Assembly (NCBI GenBank): GCA_963457665.1
Contig: OY735220.1
Location: 32,502,716 to 32,566,715 of the forward strand
Direction: 5' to 3'
Origin: Thysanoteuthis rhombus
Lineage: Eukaryota > Mollusca > Cephalopoda > Oegopsida > Thysanoteuthidae
Length of the DNA: 64,000 nucleotides
Positions 1 through 12,799 of this stretch are shown here, one piece after another. Each line of letters opens with the position of its first letter. Position 1 is the first letter of the stretch. The notes beneath the pieces are model-generated. The model was given only the letters and a program-made list of their open reading frames with translations, was not told the DNA's origin and ran no database searches. The translations under genes and the position numbers were made by a program.

Positions 1-1695
1 AAACCAAACGCATGCATAAAATTAAGATTTGCCAACTATGATTTGAAATCACCGACCAAGTAATCGACGACCGGCTCTCTTGCTGACTGAGCCAAACGGA
101 CAAATCTTGCATACCAACAAAAAGGGATAGAATTCAACACTGCAGCAGCCAGGATTGTTTTATCATTGATTTTGATCTTGTGCAGATATGCATAGTTGTA
201 TCCGCTAATGGATTTGCTTGGTAGTTGTGTATTTCTCGAATTAAGAAAAAAAAAACAAAAAAAACGACCAGGATTTTGAGCGCTGATTAAAAAAATGACC
301 AATCCTCTCAACTTAGAAGAGTTTGCTTCAACAGTCTTATTTTGTTCTCGCTATATCTCCCTTTTCGGATCTGTGCTTGAGTTAAACATCGTGAATATTC
401 ACATGTACAGGTACCTTATTTCACCATGTATAACCCGTATTTTCCGAAAAGATGACCCCCCCCCAAAAAAAACAGGTGTATATTATCTACAGAAACATAG
501 TAGCTACACATAATTGTATACATGGAATAATCCATTTCTCATTCGAAATTGAAACTCAATCCAGAGCTGCAGATTATCTACGGTAGCGGGTTATACATGG
601 TGAAATAATTCATACTTAGTTTTATGAAAGTTCGCTTTTTTTGAAAAACTGCAAACCGATATAGCTTGAAACTGTGCCAGTGAACACCCCTGCTTAATCT
701 AATTTATTTCGTGCATTCGTTTACAAGATGTGTCCTAAGGTATCAGAAAAACCCCAAGAGAGCTTGTAATAGTGTTAGTTAAACTAACGGGCATAGAAGG
801 TTATATTATCGGTCTGGGAATGCTAAAAATAAATCTCATAAATCAATGGTAATAGCTTCTTCACTGTACGCTATTTCGACTTATGGAAGGTTTCATGGGA
901 ATGCTCTAATTTCGGATAGCGGGAAAATCTGTATTGGCCAATCATCCAAAATTGACAATCAGCGCTCAAGAACTGATGGTTTTTAGTCCCGTGTTTTACT
1001 CCCAGGTCGTAAATGACAGTGCAAATAGACAACAATTGCATAGCTTTCTATTCGACTGCATGCAATTGGCACCAAGAGGTGCAAATGTAACGATTTTCAA
1101 AGATCTAGTGTTAACACCCAATAGAGATTTTTAATTACTCGCTGTGATTGTCTTTAAGAACAAAATAAAGCTTGTGTGGTTAAAGCTTCCTTTGTTTGGC
1201 TTGCCGGTCGCTTACACGATCAATTGGTTGTGCAATTGAAACTCTTAACTGTTTAATTAAGCTGAAAAACTGTTTTAAATCTTCTCAAACTCGTTTAAGG
1301 CGACGTAGAGCTTTCAATCAGGCTGGGTGGTAAGTCTGTTTTGATGATGATGGCCTTGTTTCTTTCATTTAAGTCTGTTGGGGCTCATTTTTTTCAACCA
1401 GTTTACTGTTGACTTGGATAGCGCAAAATGCAACAAAATAATCACATCCTCTGATCAGTGCCAAAAGATAGAAACCAAGTCTAGCACTAAGCTGTAGTTA
1501 CTCAGATGTAAAGATGATTTACTGGATACCATACTCATCTGTGAATAATACAATTAGCAATTGAAATTTCAATTTTAGGAATTACTCTTAACGATACAAA
1601 CAGATCAACATGGACCCAAGTAAGGACCAGAGTGAAGTTATCAAGTGATTAAGCAGCAAAAACAGAGAAGGGCTGGGTAAGTAGCGATGAAAAAG
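1..1695. other. AT-rich non-coding stretch
   Basis: I see no supported gene here. The few open frames are 60-90 codons, show no recognisable domain, and are consistent with chance in AT-rich DNA. If the nvd call is right this is deep intronic or downstream sequence. Confidence 0.6.
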
Positions 1696-1699
1696 GACA

Positions 1700-1895
1700 A
1701 CAGATGGAGCAAAATGTTAACGATTGGTATCTGTGCGACAGTAAACACAGTAGGATAAGACCTGACACAAGATGGACAGATTTGCCAGTAAGACATGGCG
1801 GAGATTGGCACAATCATGTTCGTCATGGAAGGAGATAGGAAAGGCTTTTGTCCAGCAATAGTAATACAACTAATGATGATGATGATGATGATCTG
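1700..1895 (+). pseudogene. LINE family 2 fragment, reverse transcriptase C-terminal end
   Basis: This is a 5'-truncated, frame-shifted remnant of the extreme C-terminus of a non-LTR retrotransposon reverse transcriptase. Across frames one can read pieces like F-A-S-K-T-W-R-R-L-A-Q and S-W-K-E-I-G-K-A-F-V-Q-Q, a known closing block of CR1/Jockey-like LINE ORF2 proteins. It ends at a (GAT)n run (1873-1893), the microsatellite-type 3' tail such LINEs carry. A second copy at 57058-57267 matches it in nucleotide order, including 'acaacagatggagca' near the start and 'gcttttgt.cagcaatag' near the end. No intact frame remains, so it is a dead copy. The exact clade is not resolved. Confidence 0.6.
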
Positions 1896-2094
1896 AAGAA
1901 AGCTGGAAGATAGACTAGCGTAAACGTAGAAGAAAAACAAAATTATAGCCTGATTAACCCTATGGACTGTGTGGAACATAGATCTGTAACCGCTTTAAAA
2001 TGGATTCTGTAGGTTTCACGGGAGAGGAATCGCAAACTTTACGCCTAGGTTCGGGACGAGCTATGACGACTGCCTAATTGTAGTTTTTTTCTTC

Positions 2095-2295
2095 TTTTAG
2101 TGTAACCTTCTCTCTAATTGAAGGCCTTACAGAGCTAGAGGGCTCCAATCGCTCGGCTATTTACCCGCAGCTGGGAAGGGGCAGTGGATTCATGTTTTTT
2201 TCCCAAGAGTATTAGTGTGAAGTGAACTTGAACAGCCTCAGTAGAAATTCGAACTGCCGATTTCGTTTTTTGTTCTGGTAAACGTTACGCCCCTC
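2095..2295. mobile_element. SINE-like fragment
   Basis: Positions 2155-2215 carry a module (ggctatttaccc...ctgggaaggggcagtggattcatg...ttcccaagagtatta) that recurs at 39420-39490 and 41300-41375. Around 2245-2260 there is a minus-strand match to a degenerate tRNA B box (AGTTCGAATTTC), with an A-box-like stretch further on. This suggests a decayed tRNA-derived SINE sharing a central domain with the other two copies. Orientation differs between the module and the tRNA-like part among copies, so the boundaries are uncertain. Confidence 0.4.
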
Positions 2296-2299
2296 ATCA

Positions 2300-2855
2300 G
2301 CTTGACAAAATAAGGATAATAGTCTTAACAAATAAAACAACTCACGTACTAAATAATACTTCACTCTTACTTTCAAGTATATCGGATGAAGATTACTGTA
2401 ACTTTTGTATTATATTTATTTATATATAAAATAAATTCATGAATATATAAGACTTGTAAGTTCGGCACAGTAGGTAAGAGAGCCGTCTATCAATCATTTA
2501 GTTAATATTTCAAATGACAGTGGGAAAATGTTAATTTCATATATCGGTTTGGTTTAACGTGACGTGATACACTAACAGTGAAGAGTTAATTCCCCTGAAT
2601 TGAGTGAGGATTGGTTCTCATTCTTGATTTTATAGCAGAAAAACAAAATCAACTCAAACTTGAAACGCAGTTGAACAAGAATCACTAAATGATGATATTT
2701 CATGAATTAATTTCATAGAAAGAATCCCAAAACAATTCTGAAAGTTCAAGTCTGTAGATAAGAAATATGATATTTAGGGATGGTTTCACACTTGCGAGCT
2801 TCAAGATGGAAGATATACGCTACTTACTTACAAACTAAAAAACGTCTGATTTATC
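2300..2855. other. Non-coding stretch
   Basis: AT-rich sequence with a TATA-rich patch near 2410-2450. I see no gene or recognisable repeat. Confidence 0.5.
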
Positions 2856-2857
2856 AC

Positions 2858-3216
2858 ATAGTAGAAACGTCTTTTGGCAGCATGCCGTGTAGGGGAGATC
2901 AGTTAAAAAGGGGGTGATCAATGAATAAGTTACTTCGTTCACATTTTGTTAAGCGGTGATCACTGAAAAGTCTATATAAGAAAAAGTAAGCGTGAATACT
3001 GTCTAACACAAGCTGGGGGACATATTTATTATAAACGTATATTGTAAATAGTAATCCCACTGAAATCTACAGGGGGGGGGGGTCGAAAGTCAAAGGAAAC
3101 GTTTTTCTAGAGGAGTAGATGTTCAATTTTTCAGCCAGTCAGACTCACTTGGAAACTGAACAAACTTATGTTGACAGTTTTGGTTGACGTTTCCTAATAG
3201 ACCAAGAATAATTTAC
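2858..3216 (+). mobile_element. MITE-like family M2, copy 1
   Basis: This is one of five related copies (others start near 48530, 50690, 59272 and 60797). Shared landmarks in order are: tagaaacgtc at the left end, ggcagcatgccgtgt, gtgatcaatgaataa, the ctaacacaagct block, gttgacagttttggttgacg, and a right end reading tttcctaatag. The left end and the reverse complement of the right end both contain a TAG..AAACGTC-type sequence, suggesting short terminal inverted repeats. A run of G at about 3072-3082 interrupts this copy. No coding capacity is visible, so it would be non-autonomous. Confidence 0.5.
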
Positions 3217-3219
3217 TAA

Positions 3220-4010
3220 ACTTTTACTTCGGGGAAAAAGCATGTGTTCCGCGACTGTAGTCGGATATTCCTACAATGGACATATTTCATTAACTTGATA
3301 TTCAATTTTCCAGGAGAAAGTCAGCACGGATGTTTGGCGATCTTTCATCTCATTTTGGGAAATTCAAGAAAAAAAGGGGGAAGCTACTCTCACTTTGTGA
3401 ATTACCAAAAAAATTTAATTATTCATTCCCGTTATTGTATCCTTCCATTGTGTGCGCATGCGTAGGTCGTCTCGGGGTTCCAATTTTTATTTATGCTTAT
3501 GTGATACCAGCAGCTCTACTTACTCATTATTATCTTATGCAAAAGATACATCGTGCCACTGGACAATAATTCAATGATAGAGTAATACGTAAATTACTGG
3601 CTACTGTGGTTTCGAGACTTTGAAAACTCAAGGACCATATCTATGAGAATAAATATTCTAGCGAGCACCTATTTTAGTTTTTAGATTATAATCAATGAAC
3701 CTTTGACCTTTAAAAATCATTAATTCTAAATTGATTACATTCATTTGACTTTTGATATATGGTACAGATCTGCGTTCAATAATAATGTGTTTTGATAGCT
3801 ATGCAATGGATGATGTTTCTCAGCCACAAGGTTCTCACTGTCAGATAGAGTGAGAACACTGCTGCGAACCCCTGGGGCCCAAGGATCCCAGTTTCGAAAC
3901 CGATGGACAAAGACTCAGAGCTGCAACCAACCTATGGATTTCACTAAGGGAGATAATCATGCATGAATCCGCTCCTAATTCCTGACTTCTGTCGTCGCCT
4001 ATTACCCAGC
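3220..4010. other. Non-coding stretch
   Basis: Two overlapping short open frames at 3244-3569 show no domain or codon signature that I recognise. I treat the stretch as non-coding. Confidence 0.5.
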
Positions 4011-4014
4011 TTTT

Positions 4015-4290
4015 CATAAAATTACATCGAAATTCATGGAGAACTTTGGGAGATATCATGTGGACAGAGGAATTTTAAAGATATTTTGTGGCATTAACAG
4101 ACAGCAACAATGTGGGGGAGGTGATTGTGGATCAGCTTCAAAATTCAAAATTTTTCAAATTTTTATTCTACAAGATTTCTACAAAATTTCATTGAAATTG
4201 ATAAAGAACTTTGGGAGATATCGTGTGGAAAGACAGAAAGAACAATATCAAAATTTAAGATCAGAGCGTTTTTATTTAGTCCTGGCAGTG
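4015..4290 (+). repeat. Family D repeat (RTE-tail-like), tandem pair of cores
   Basis: The core 'ggagaactttgggagatatcatgtggacaga' appears near 4037 and again, slightly diverged, near 4205 ('aagaactttgggagatatcgtgtggaaaga'). The same sentence-like block (attcattgagnagttttagagatattgtgcagacagac) is found at 12.7 and 26.6 kb, and in reverse at 19.1 kb. Sequences of this form are common as 3' portions of RTE-type LINEs and derived SINEs in marine and other invertebrates. That class assignment is from family knowledge, not from coding sequence here. Confidence 0.45.
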
Positions 4291-4299
4291 CTGTGATAG

Positions 4300-5168
4300 G
4301 TTATGAAATTTAAATTGAATGAAATGAATTTTTCAAATAAACTGCGATAAGCAGTTTTATTGAATATTTCTGTACATATATTGTTGTCAGATCTTTGTAA
4401 TTACTTGTACTAGTATAGTTCCCTTTCCAAAGGTGCAAGATTAGAAGGGACTGGATTTTATGTTGTATATGAAGCAACCAGTTAGATTGAAGTGAATACT
4501 TCTCCGTCGGTAGCGATCGATGCAAATAAAAAGCAAAGTTCAAGGGAGGGATGACTTATAAAAATATGTGTAATCTTGTAATTTCATTTATTCATTTCAT
4601 TAGATTTCCCGAGAACCGCTGATCTAAACAACATCTAGCTAGACACTGCACGACCTTGTGTGTTAACCAATACATTTGGCGAGTGGCCAATTGTCAAGTA
4701 ATCGCGGTACACGCACAGAAAATTCCTCCAGTTGTAGTGAGATGGTGTGAAGTCATTCTCAAAGCAAACAACTAATTTTTTTTTATCTATTCAGATGTCA
4801 ATAAACAGAGAAAGAAGAGTTGGCAACATGTGCAATATCTGCCACTAATGTATAGTTGTTTTATTTGACAAATGATCTCCAAATGGGTGCGTATTCATAA
4901 CATTCTTAGCTATAAAGTTAGCTAGAAATGGACGAATTCAGCCGATTTTAGTCATTTATATGCCATTTTTAGCTATAAATAACAGACCCTACCTGGCATC
5001 ATAATTCAATGTTGAATATTTTTTGGAATTTTGGGGGGCTAAATCGACACAGGTATCCTGTTTTCCTAAACTTCACTTTTTGGTTTCTACGAAAAAAGCT
5101 AAAAGCGAAAATAGCGTTCAGTGTTCATTCGCGGTGAGCCGTTGAATAGGCAGCGTGCTCCCTCTTTC
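4300..5168. other. Non-coding stretch
   Basis: AT-rich. The short minus-strand frame at 4310-4543 has no recognisable content. An AGCTATAAA-type motif recurs at 4910-4980. No gene is supported. Confidence 0.5.
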
Positions 5169-5169
5169 A

Positions 5170-5336
5170 CTCACCTCCACCCCAATCTCTTGCACCTCCC
5201 ACTACCGCGCTGCTCTTCTCTCCTACACCCAAATCTCTTGCACCTCCCACCACACCAACCACTGCGCTGACTCTTCTCTCTTACAACTCAATCTCCTCTA
5301 CTTCCCACCAACCTAACCTCTAACGACTCAATCTAA
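5170..5336 (+). repeat. Degenerate CT-rich minisatellite, about 3 units
   Basis: Units of roughly 48-59 bp beginning aatctcttgcacctcccac and ending with ctcttctctc(c/t)tacaac repeat three times with decreasing identity. The block is strongly pyrimidine-rich, unlike its flanks. No coding role is apparent. Confidence 0.65.
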
Positions 5337-5339
5337 CAT

Positions 5340-6415
5340 ACCATCTTGAGCATTTTTTGGCTCTGGGAACGCCCAGAAAACTTTCCCAAATAAGGTTATG
5401 GTGATTGTTTTTTTCTCAGTTCACTATTTTGGCTACGCAAAAGTTATTTTTGGAGGAATTCTCTCTTTTATGATAATGGGGAAACCTGAAATTAACCCCC
5501 AAAAGAACAGAGGAATTGATCACGTGATACAATACAACGTTGTACTCCTGAAAGTGTCATGATATAAACTTCAGGGCTCATAGTTACGACAGCAGAATTT
5601 ATCACATTACTGCTATTTTTAACTGCAACAAAAGTCGACAGTTCAACGAATACCAAAAGCTTTTTCGCTCAGACCAAATTTGGATAGGTTCATAGCGTTC
5701 ACAAGAAAGTAAGGATAAAGTGAGTGGGCGAAGAAAGGAATTTTTTCTTCCTTTTCACGTAAGACTACGTCATATAATTTTAAAGAAAAATCAGTTTTTT
5801 TAAGTAAGAAAATGTGTTTGTAATCTAAGAAGCCAAAACATTTTTTCAACATCTATTGTAAACGTAATAGCTATGGCCTATAACTTATGGAGAACACCAA
5901 TATATTTTTGGATACAAACGAAATTGTAGCAAGGTTCGAGAGAACTTGTCAGTCAGTCCATTTTTAGAGGGTTTTTTTTAAAGATTTCTAAACAGCTTTA
6001 CATTATTCTTTTTTTTTTTCAATCAAATGAAAACAAAAAAATCATTGAAAAAATTCAAGCCAAAATGGTATCAAAAACTGTGTAAACAACGTCGCGCGTT
6101 TTGAACTGGGTTCTTTTTCTTTTTAAAACTGAGCCTACTGTTGTTTAGAGCAGCGCATAACCTCAAATCTACTAATTGTCAGTGATAACAGGTTTTTTTG
6201 TAATAGAGAATGACGAACGAAATTAGGTTACTAGAATTTTAATTACCGCAGCAACAATAGCAATATAAACGTGAAAATGTTGGGATTATTTATGTATGGG
6301 ACTTCACTTCTGTCTTGGATCAGAACATCTGAGCGCTCTCCCTAGGATCAAAGTGTCGCTTCTCGACAATTCTGTCTATAATAAGAGTATTTGTGCGCTC
6401 ATCTAAAAAGTGTTA
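5340..6415. other. Non-coding stretch
   Basis: AT-rich with T- and A-homopolymers near 6010-6020. Nothing else is recognised. Confidence 0.5.
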
Positions 6416-6419
6416 CATA

Positions 6420-6525
6420 CGCATTATATATGAAGTAGCATATACCCGATTATTTATGTATGGATCGGCACCAAGGAAGCAGAAGCTATTTCATTAGGTA
6501 ATTTATTTTTTAATAATTCAAGTGT
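6420..6525 (+). repeat. Family H repeat, copy 1
   Basis: The block 'gattatttatgtatggatcggcac' plus about 80 flanking bases matches 25126-25258. A shorter echo ('ggattatttatgtatggga') sits at 6282-6301. The type of element is unknown. Confidence 0.5.
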
Positions 6526-6770
6526 CCTAATTTACTACATTAAATATTTCTATCGGTCACTTATATTCTTTTTCTTTATTTTAGTTTTAAGCGTCTAGCA
6601 ATTCATTATCATGTCACAGCAGCCTCTCATTTTATTACAACCCTATAATTGTTTTTTTTTTTTTTCCAGCTCTGTTGATCCATTTCACATCAATTATAAC
6701 TTTCAGGTTATAACAGGAATCGAACAAAAAGACATACAATTATATAAACTAATTTGCATGTATGGCTATT

Positions 6771-6772
<2 letters not shown>

Positions 6773-6806
<34 letters not shown>
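6773..6806. repeat. (AC)n microsatellite
   Basis: An uninterrupted AC run of about 17 units. Confidence 0.95.
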
Positions 6807-6809
<3 letters not shown>

Positions 6810-7351
6810 ACACTTCATCTATGTAGATGATTAAATGAATATATACGAAAAGCGAAAATTAGGAGGTAACTCAAAGTTATGAAATGATAGTCAAATCATG
6901 AAGTGTCATAACTGCTGACAAAGAAAGAAAGCAAAAAAAAACAGCAAAGATTATCAAGAGTTTCCAATGAGCTGTCACAGGCTCCACCCGTTATACTGCG
7001 CGGGGGCCCAAAATAGCAATAGTGGTAACCCTCGTTATTGCGGCTCGATTATAACGTGCTTGGCTTTCTTGGACCCTAATATCCACGTTAAAATGGAGGA
7101 AACCTGTATAATGGTTATTTACTTGGTATAGCAACATTGTATATTTTACGTTTTCCTGGTCAGTTTTATAAATGAATGAATAAGTTCTATGTCGATCTTT
7201 TCTTTGTAAACAGTGTGTGATGTAATTCAGATCAAAAGAGAAATGTAATAATTATTTTTAGTTGTTGCAGGTCGGATAAAATCTTGTGTTGGGTTGGATG
7301 TGACCAGTGGAATGTATTCTGTAGACGTATGACTGAACACTAAATCTTGAA

Positions 7352-7358
<7 letters not shown>

Positions 7359-7381
<23 letters not shown>
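7359..7381 (+). repeat. Poly(A) run
   Basis: Twenty-three consecutive A residues. It could be the 3' tail of a retroposed sequence to its left, but no canonical AATAAA signal lies directly before it and no source gene is recognised. Confidence 0.9.
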
Positions 7382-7382
<1 letters not shown>

Positions 7383-7384
7383 AT

Positions 7385-10300
7385 TTTTCTGTAGAACATG
7401 ATCGTCATGCAATTGATACATATAAGTATTACCGGGAAGCCACAGTTCCGCGCTGCTGTTCAAGCGTAACGGCCAGTTTAACAGAATCGTTTTAGCGCCG
7501 AATGGTAGCATGGTGCAGAACTTCTGTGGAACTGCTACTTTATCTAAAAGTTCGCTGAATTAGTTTTATTGCTTTTATAAAGAGAGATGAACCATCTTCC
7601 ATTTTTTTGTCTTTCGCACGTGATACATCAGTCAACAGGTAAATAAAAACAGATTAAATAATGAATCAAATACGTATAATTAAACACAAAAATACAGAAA
7701 AAAAAACAGTAGAGGGGACACTATTAGTTCTTTCTGTTTTGTTTCCATTCATTTAAATTTTTCACTGGGCTGCACGTTGCGAATTTCGACAGCATTTATT
7801 TGCCAATTTGTTAAGTACGAAATAAATATTATTTTAAGCTTAATTTCGCTTGGATTATAGGAGTACAATTATCATTTAATTTTATTTCATACGACCGATT
7901 TCATGGGTCTTTTTCTATTTAAATTTGCAATGAATTTTTTAAATCTGCATTTATTTTCGCATCGATCTTTGGAATAATGCTATGCTATAAATTATATTTA
8001 GATTTTATTTCATAGCTAAATGTTCGGATAATTTTGTGCATTTTCAACATTCAAATGTATGAATACAATTTTGCCTTGTACAGTTTAAGAAAAATATTCA
8101 GTCAATTTAAAATAATGGAAGGCAAATTATTCATACGATGTTCAAGGATGGATGGAGCACGTTTGGCTATCATTGCAAGTCATCTTGGAACTACACACTT
8201 GCGCTGAAAGGTATCCGGCGCTGAAACATCGTCGCCGAATCGGCAACGCCGAAACAGCGGAGCTGAATCGTTCCAAACCCGATGCCACGTTTCCTATAGT
8301 ATGGTACTCCAAGAAAGAAAGATGGCTAGGCAAAATTCTCATTCTTTCATTACACTTCATCTTAACGAATATATGCCAACATGAGTGGCGTAGCGAGCAG
8401 ATACAAAGTACATGTTTGCATCAGGGTTAAACTCATCGCAATACTTGTCCTTATTAGTTAGGTTTATCGAAAACTTACTGTTAGGGCATTGTGACTTATG
8501 AAGGTTGGTGGGTTGGGGTTTGCGCTTATGCCTTGCTCTCGAGACGGTAGAAAAAAATATTAGATTGAAACTTATGTTTTTTTAAATAATGAAATGAAGA
8601 AGGATATAAACAATGAAAACGGCAAATATAATCAATTAGATTCAATGATTTTTTTCCAACGATTCTCTAATGATATGCGATATCAATAAGATTCTTTAGG
8701 TTTAGAGGTAAGAAAAAATCTGTAAAGGCACGAATTAGTGCTTCCCTATGATTAAACGTCTCATGAATATCAAGTTCAAAATGCTTGAGAAGATGATAAT
8801 CTGCGAGAGAAATATATGAATATGGAGGATGATTCAAAACTTCATATCCTAATCCTCTTCTGACACAGTCAGCTGCGAGGTGTATGGTCTGTCATTGAAC
8901 ATCTCATTCGGTGGGGCCCAATTTCTACCCACAGGTCAAACTTCCTATTTTACAGTGGCGTAACACAGACTCTCTTCAAGTCAAAGTCACCAAAAAGTTT
9001 TTTAACCGTTGTTCACTACTTTTGTCGATTATTCTTCATCATTAAGATGTTTATTATTGGTATCCATACTTCCAGACCTAAATATACTGATATTGAACCT
9101 ATGCTAAAGATTTCGCACTGTTGAAGTGTTCACTACAATTGCTTTGGTGACGTTATTAGTAGCTTGAGTAACATTATGTTCTTAATGGTGATCGTACATC
9201 GTATTATTTCTTGGTCTGGGTTCAGATACCACTGCTATTGAGGGCTCAAAAACTTCTAATAATAACGAATTATATCTATATTTGCACTGAATCTGCAAAA
9301 AACACATTTGCATCAGTCAATTGTTCAATTTCAACATTATCCACTATGATGTAAAAAATGATGTTTCATGCGAACGGCCTAATGCTTATGACCATTAGTG
9401 AGACCATCATCGATTGTCCTATAATAAATATTAACACAGTTACAAATATCCAACTATAATTGAAGAAATCTGTGTTTATATGTAGCGCGATTCCTCGACG
9501 ATTGGCTATTGTACGAAGATATTCACCAGATGAATTAATTAGCACACAAGGCAGTGTCGAGTTTGAAGTTGTTTGAGTCGGCGGTTCGAGAAATCTAATT
9601 CTAAAAAATGCAAGATTATAGACCTTTTTTCAGTTTCTATGAATTATCTCCCTTGATAGACTTCTGCTTTTTAGAATTATCTTGATTTGAAAATAAAATA
9701 TCTAAATTAGCAACGCCGAAGAAGAGTAACTGAAATGCTTCGAAGCCGTAATTCCGTACGAGGGAAAGAAATTATTTTAGAAAACAATTCTGGCAGGCTG
9801 TTCCAGACTCCATTAACATGTACCTTTAGAAAAGGAACTGCCCTAGTATACATTTAAAAAAAAATAATTATTTGTCTATACTAGTGCAGTGTAACGGAGT
9901 TTTTGACCTGAAACATGCCCTTCTTTTCAACTTAAGCTCTGCCTCACATGTTCACTGGTCTCCCAGAGGCGAGGCGACACGGATCCCCTCTTTACACCCA
10001 CCTTGAACAATTGGGTGCGTCAGTTGGGACAGTTGGTTGGTGTGAATGAATCGAAGACAAGAACAAGCGACATCGAATCTTGCGAGACTCAAAACTTCCC
10101 AGCTGATGCGAGATTTGTTGATATTCGTGATACTTTTACGAACAAAAGACAAAATGATTATGACAATAATGTCAAGTATTTACTTCCCTGATATGGTGAT
10201 CATGAAGAAACAGATAAAAGGGTATTCTTTTCTGTATATTTTTCATCTTCGAAACGACAGCATCAGAGAGAAAAAGACCGTACCTAAATTGATTCTACTG

Positions 10301-10650
10301 ATGATTTTCTTCAAACTAATATCCAACTGCAGTTTAGATATATATTATATGTAATTATAACACCAATCGATGAAATTGACCGATTGGCGAAATTTTGACT
10401 ATTATTAAAAACAGATAAATATGTAGTTTTAACTTAATCAAAAGTTAATTTTGTCAAAATAACGATTTCATTTAATCTATGTGAAATCAATTTTTCTTGT
10501 ACGTTTTTTTTTTACAACAAATAAATGAATTTCGCCAAGCAGACAATTTTACCGAAATGGCACACCATGAATTTCAAGCTAATCCCCTAGTTCGTTACAG
10601 ATAAAGTGAGTTCACAAGGCCAGAGTGTGGATCGAACGCACTTCAGTAAT
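7385..10650. other. Long non-coding stretch
   Basis: Mostly AT-rich unique-looking DNA. Positions 8150-8430 are more balanced in base composition and open in one frame for 92 codons, but show no domain, no splice pattern I trust and no recognisable family. The overlapping open frames at 9952-10354 are likewise unrecognised. Confidence 0.45.
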
Positions 10651-10662
10651 AATGGTCAACGT

Positions 10663-11072
10663 CAGGGTTTCCCAACTTGGGCGATGCCGAATGGACAGAG
10701 AGCTACCGTGCTAAAAAATAAGGGCGTTTGGAAATTTTGATGGGCGGTTTTGAGTATTGAAGTTATTAATCGTCAATATGAATGAGCCAACAGCAACATT
10801 TTCTATTATCATTTTACCAAGAAACGCTATGATAACGCACATTATGTAAATTCAATGCGTCTTCACTAGCTGCGTCTCACTCTCTCGTATTGATGATACC
10901 TAAAAACGCTCGGCGTGTGCGAGACATTTATTGTTACTACTTTACATTACTTTCATTGTTTTTTCAAGAGTTGAAACGTTTTTGTATCTTTTTCAATATT
11001 TACTATACTCGTAGGTGGGGGAAAATCCCATGTGAAAGTGGGCGGTGACGCCCAAAAGGTTGAGAACCCCTT
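10663..11072. mobile_element. hAT-type non-autonomous element, 410 bp
   Basis: The left end reads CAGGGTTTCCCAACTTGGGC and the reverse complement of the right end reads AAGGGGTTCTCAACCTTTTGGGCG, the terminal style of hAT (Charlie-like) DNA transposons. Flanking 8-mers gtcaacgt (10655-10662) and gactacgt (11073-11080) agree at 6 of 8 positions, as expected for an old 8-bp target-site duplication. There is no transposase reading frame inside, so it is a MITE mobilised in trans. Confidence 0.7.
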
Positions 11073-11081
11073 GACTACGTA

Positions 11082-12505
11082 AATATCCTGCTAGCTACTA
11101 CCCCCACTATGAGACATGTGAAAACACGTCGTGTGGGTCTGAGTATAGCGACAATACCTACATAACAAAAGCCGGCATGTTTGCATTTGTCTCCCTCTAC
11201 GACTCAAGTGTTGAGCGATAGCTGGTTGTGGGAAAGGAGAGCGTGTGTTTATTCTGTTTTTATCGGGTCTCTCCAGACGATAGAAATCAAGTGCTTTAGG
11301 CCAGTCCCGGAATTTTGTTATCTAATGTAGAAAATGGCATATTCAAGTGAGTGTGTTTGTATAACCGTATCCGCTCCGGAAATTGGGGGCATTTTTCATG
11401 AAATTTTATAAGTGGGCTTTTGAAAAATTGGTATTTGACCTATAAAATGTTCGTGTTGGCGAAGAGTAATAGTTATGCATTGCAAGATAAAAGCCACATT
11501 TGGATAGTACGCCTAAAGAATGGATCAGCCGAAACGTCGTATTAACACACACGAAGGACTTTAATCGCCCAAGAAACCCTCAGAATTGAAAAACAAAATC
11601 CTTTTTCTATTGTAGGATAAGAGTCCTGACTCACCGAGAGGACTCGTTGCTCTTTATCACGAAAAGGTAATTTTTTTGAATTTTTTTAGTTGACCATTGA
11701 ACTGCAATGACATGATTTTCAATCTTTCGCAGTAATTGGGTTAACGTATACATTTCCTAAAGTAGTTTTTGTTACTAGTTGAGTAGAATAGTCCCTTAAA
11801 AAAGCGATTCTTCCATCAGAGCTGAAAGCATCGCTTTATCTTCGCATTTCATACTCCATCATTGCCGACATTCCTGTTGTGCTGAGGTATGGTTAGGTAA
11901 TTCGGGACCTCGGTTACTGGCGTACAAGAAAAATTAAGCAACGCTGCTAGGTCAGTATTAAGAACGGACATCTACTTAACTAGTACCAAGGTCCTTTATC
12001 AAACCCCTCGCTCTCTCTCTCCAGAGAGGCTAGCCTTGTGGCCGACATATATATATATACACGCATTTCCACCGGTGCTAGAAGTTGGTGTTGGAGCCCG
12101 GGTGAAGGCGAAAGGCTTTAATACCGATCTGGTTTTTTTAGGCATACTAACCAACCCATTTGAAAGACCTTGCCACACCTATATTCCTTTTCTCATTTGG
12201 TCACGTGCCATACTCTTCTAAACTCAGTAAATATGGTAAGCAGAGGTACATCCTCAGTCGGGAACAGAAAATACTTATACGCCTCAAAGGAAATTAGATT
12301 AAGATGCTATATAAATGTGCTTTCTGTCCTTTCTAATGGGAATTTAAAAACAAAAACAAGTCTTATTTCAGGCATCTGCGAATAAAAAGTAGAATCGATC
12401 TATTTTCCTCCCTTCTGTTTCAAGTCGACTTCAACCCTTCAAGACTAATCTATTAAGGTGCTTAATGTCGGAATTTTTAATAGGGTATGAAAAAGGTCAC
12501 AGACG
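11082..12505. other. Non-coding stretch
   Basis: No supported gene. Isolated motif 'cagccgaaacgtcgt' near 11528 resembles the family C motif but lacks the rest of that repeat. A short TA run lies at about 12047-12058. Confidence 0.45.
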
Positions 12506-12514
12506 TTAATTAAC

Positions 12515-12790
12515 TCAGATTGCATTCTTCTGTCAACACCATTGTCAGGGGAGGAATTGTGCAAGGATCCTCCCCAAATTTTAAACACCTCCTCCAACCT
12601 TCCACAAACTCTCATAGAAGTCGAAAAATTTCTGGATCCCCCCACCAATTCAATCAACTCTCCGTTACCCAATCCTTCCACGATGTCATTGATATCCATT
12701 GAGTACTTTCGAGATATTGTGTAGACGGAAATACAGACGGACACGACCAAATACATATACCTATCCAACTTCGTAGGCAAAGGTAATGGA
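12515..12790 (+). repeat. Family D repeat (RTE-tail-like)
   Basis: Landmarks in order are: attgtgcaaggatcctccccaaatttt, cattgagtactttcgagatattgtgtagacgg, acagacgg, and a closing cttcgtaggcaaaggtaat. The last resembles the widespread 'cttggcggaggtaat' ending of RTE-derived repeats. Open frames crossing it are incidental. Confidence 0.55.
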
Positions 12791-12799
12791 ATTTTAAAA

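Noticed and set aside
8152-8430. 92-codon open frame in a base-balanced patch
   Set aside because: The composition is suggestive, but frames on both strands are open and none resembles a known protein. It could be an old repeat.
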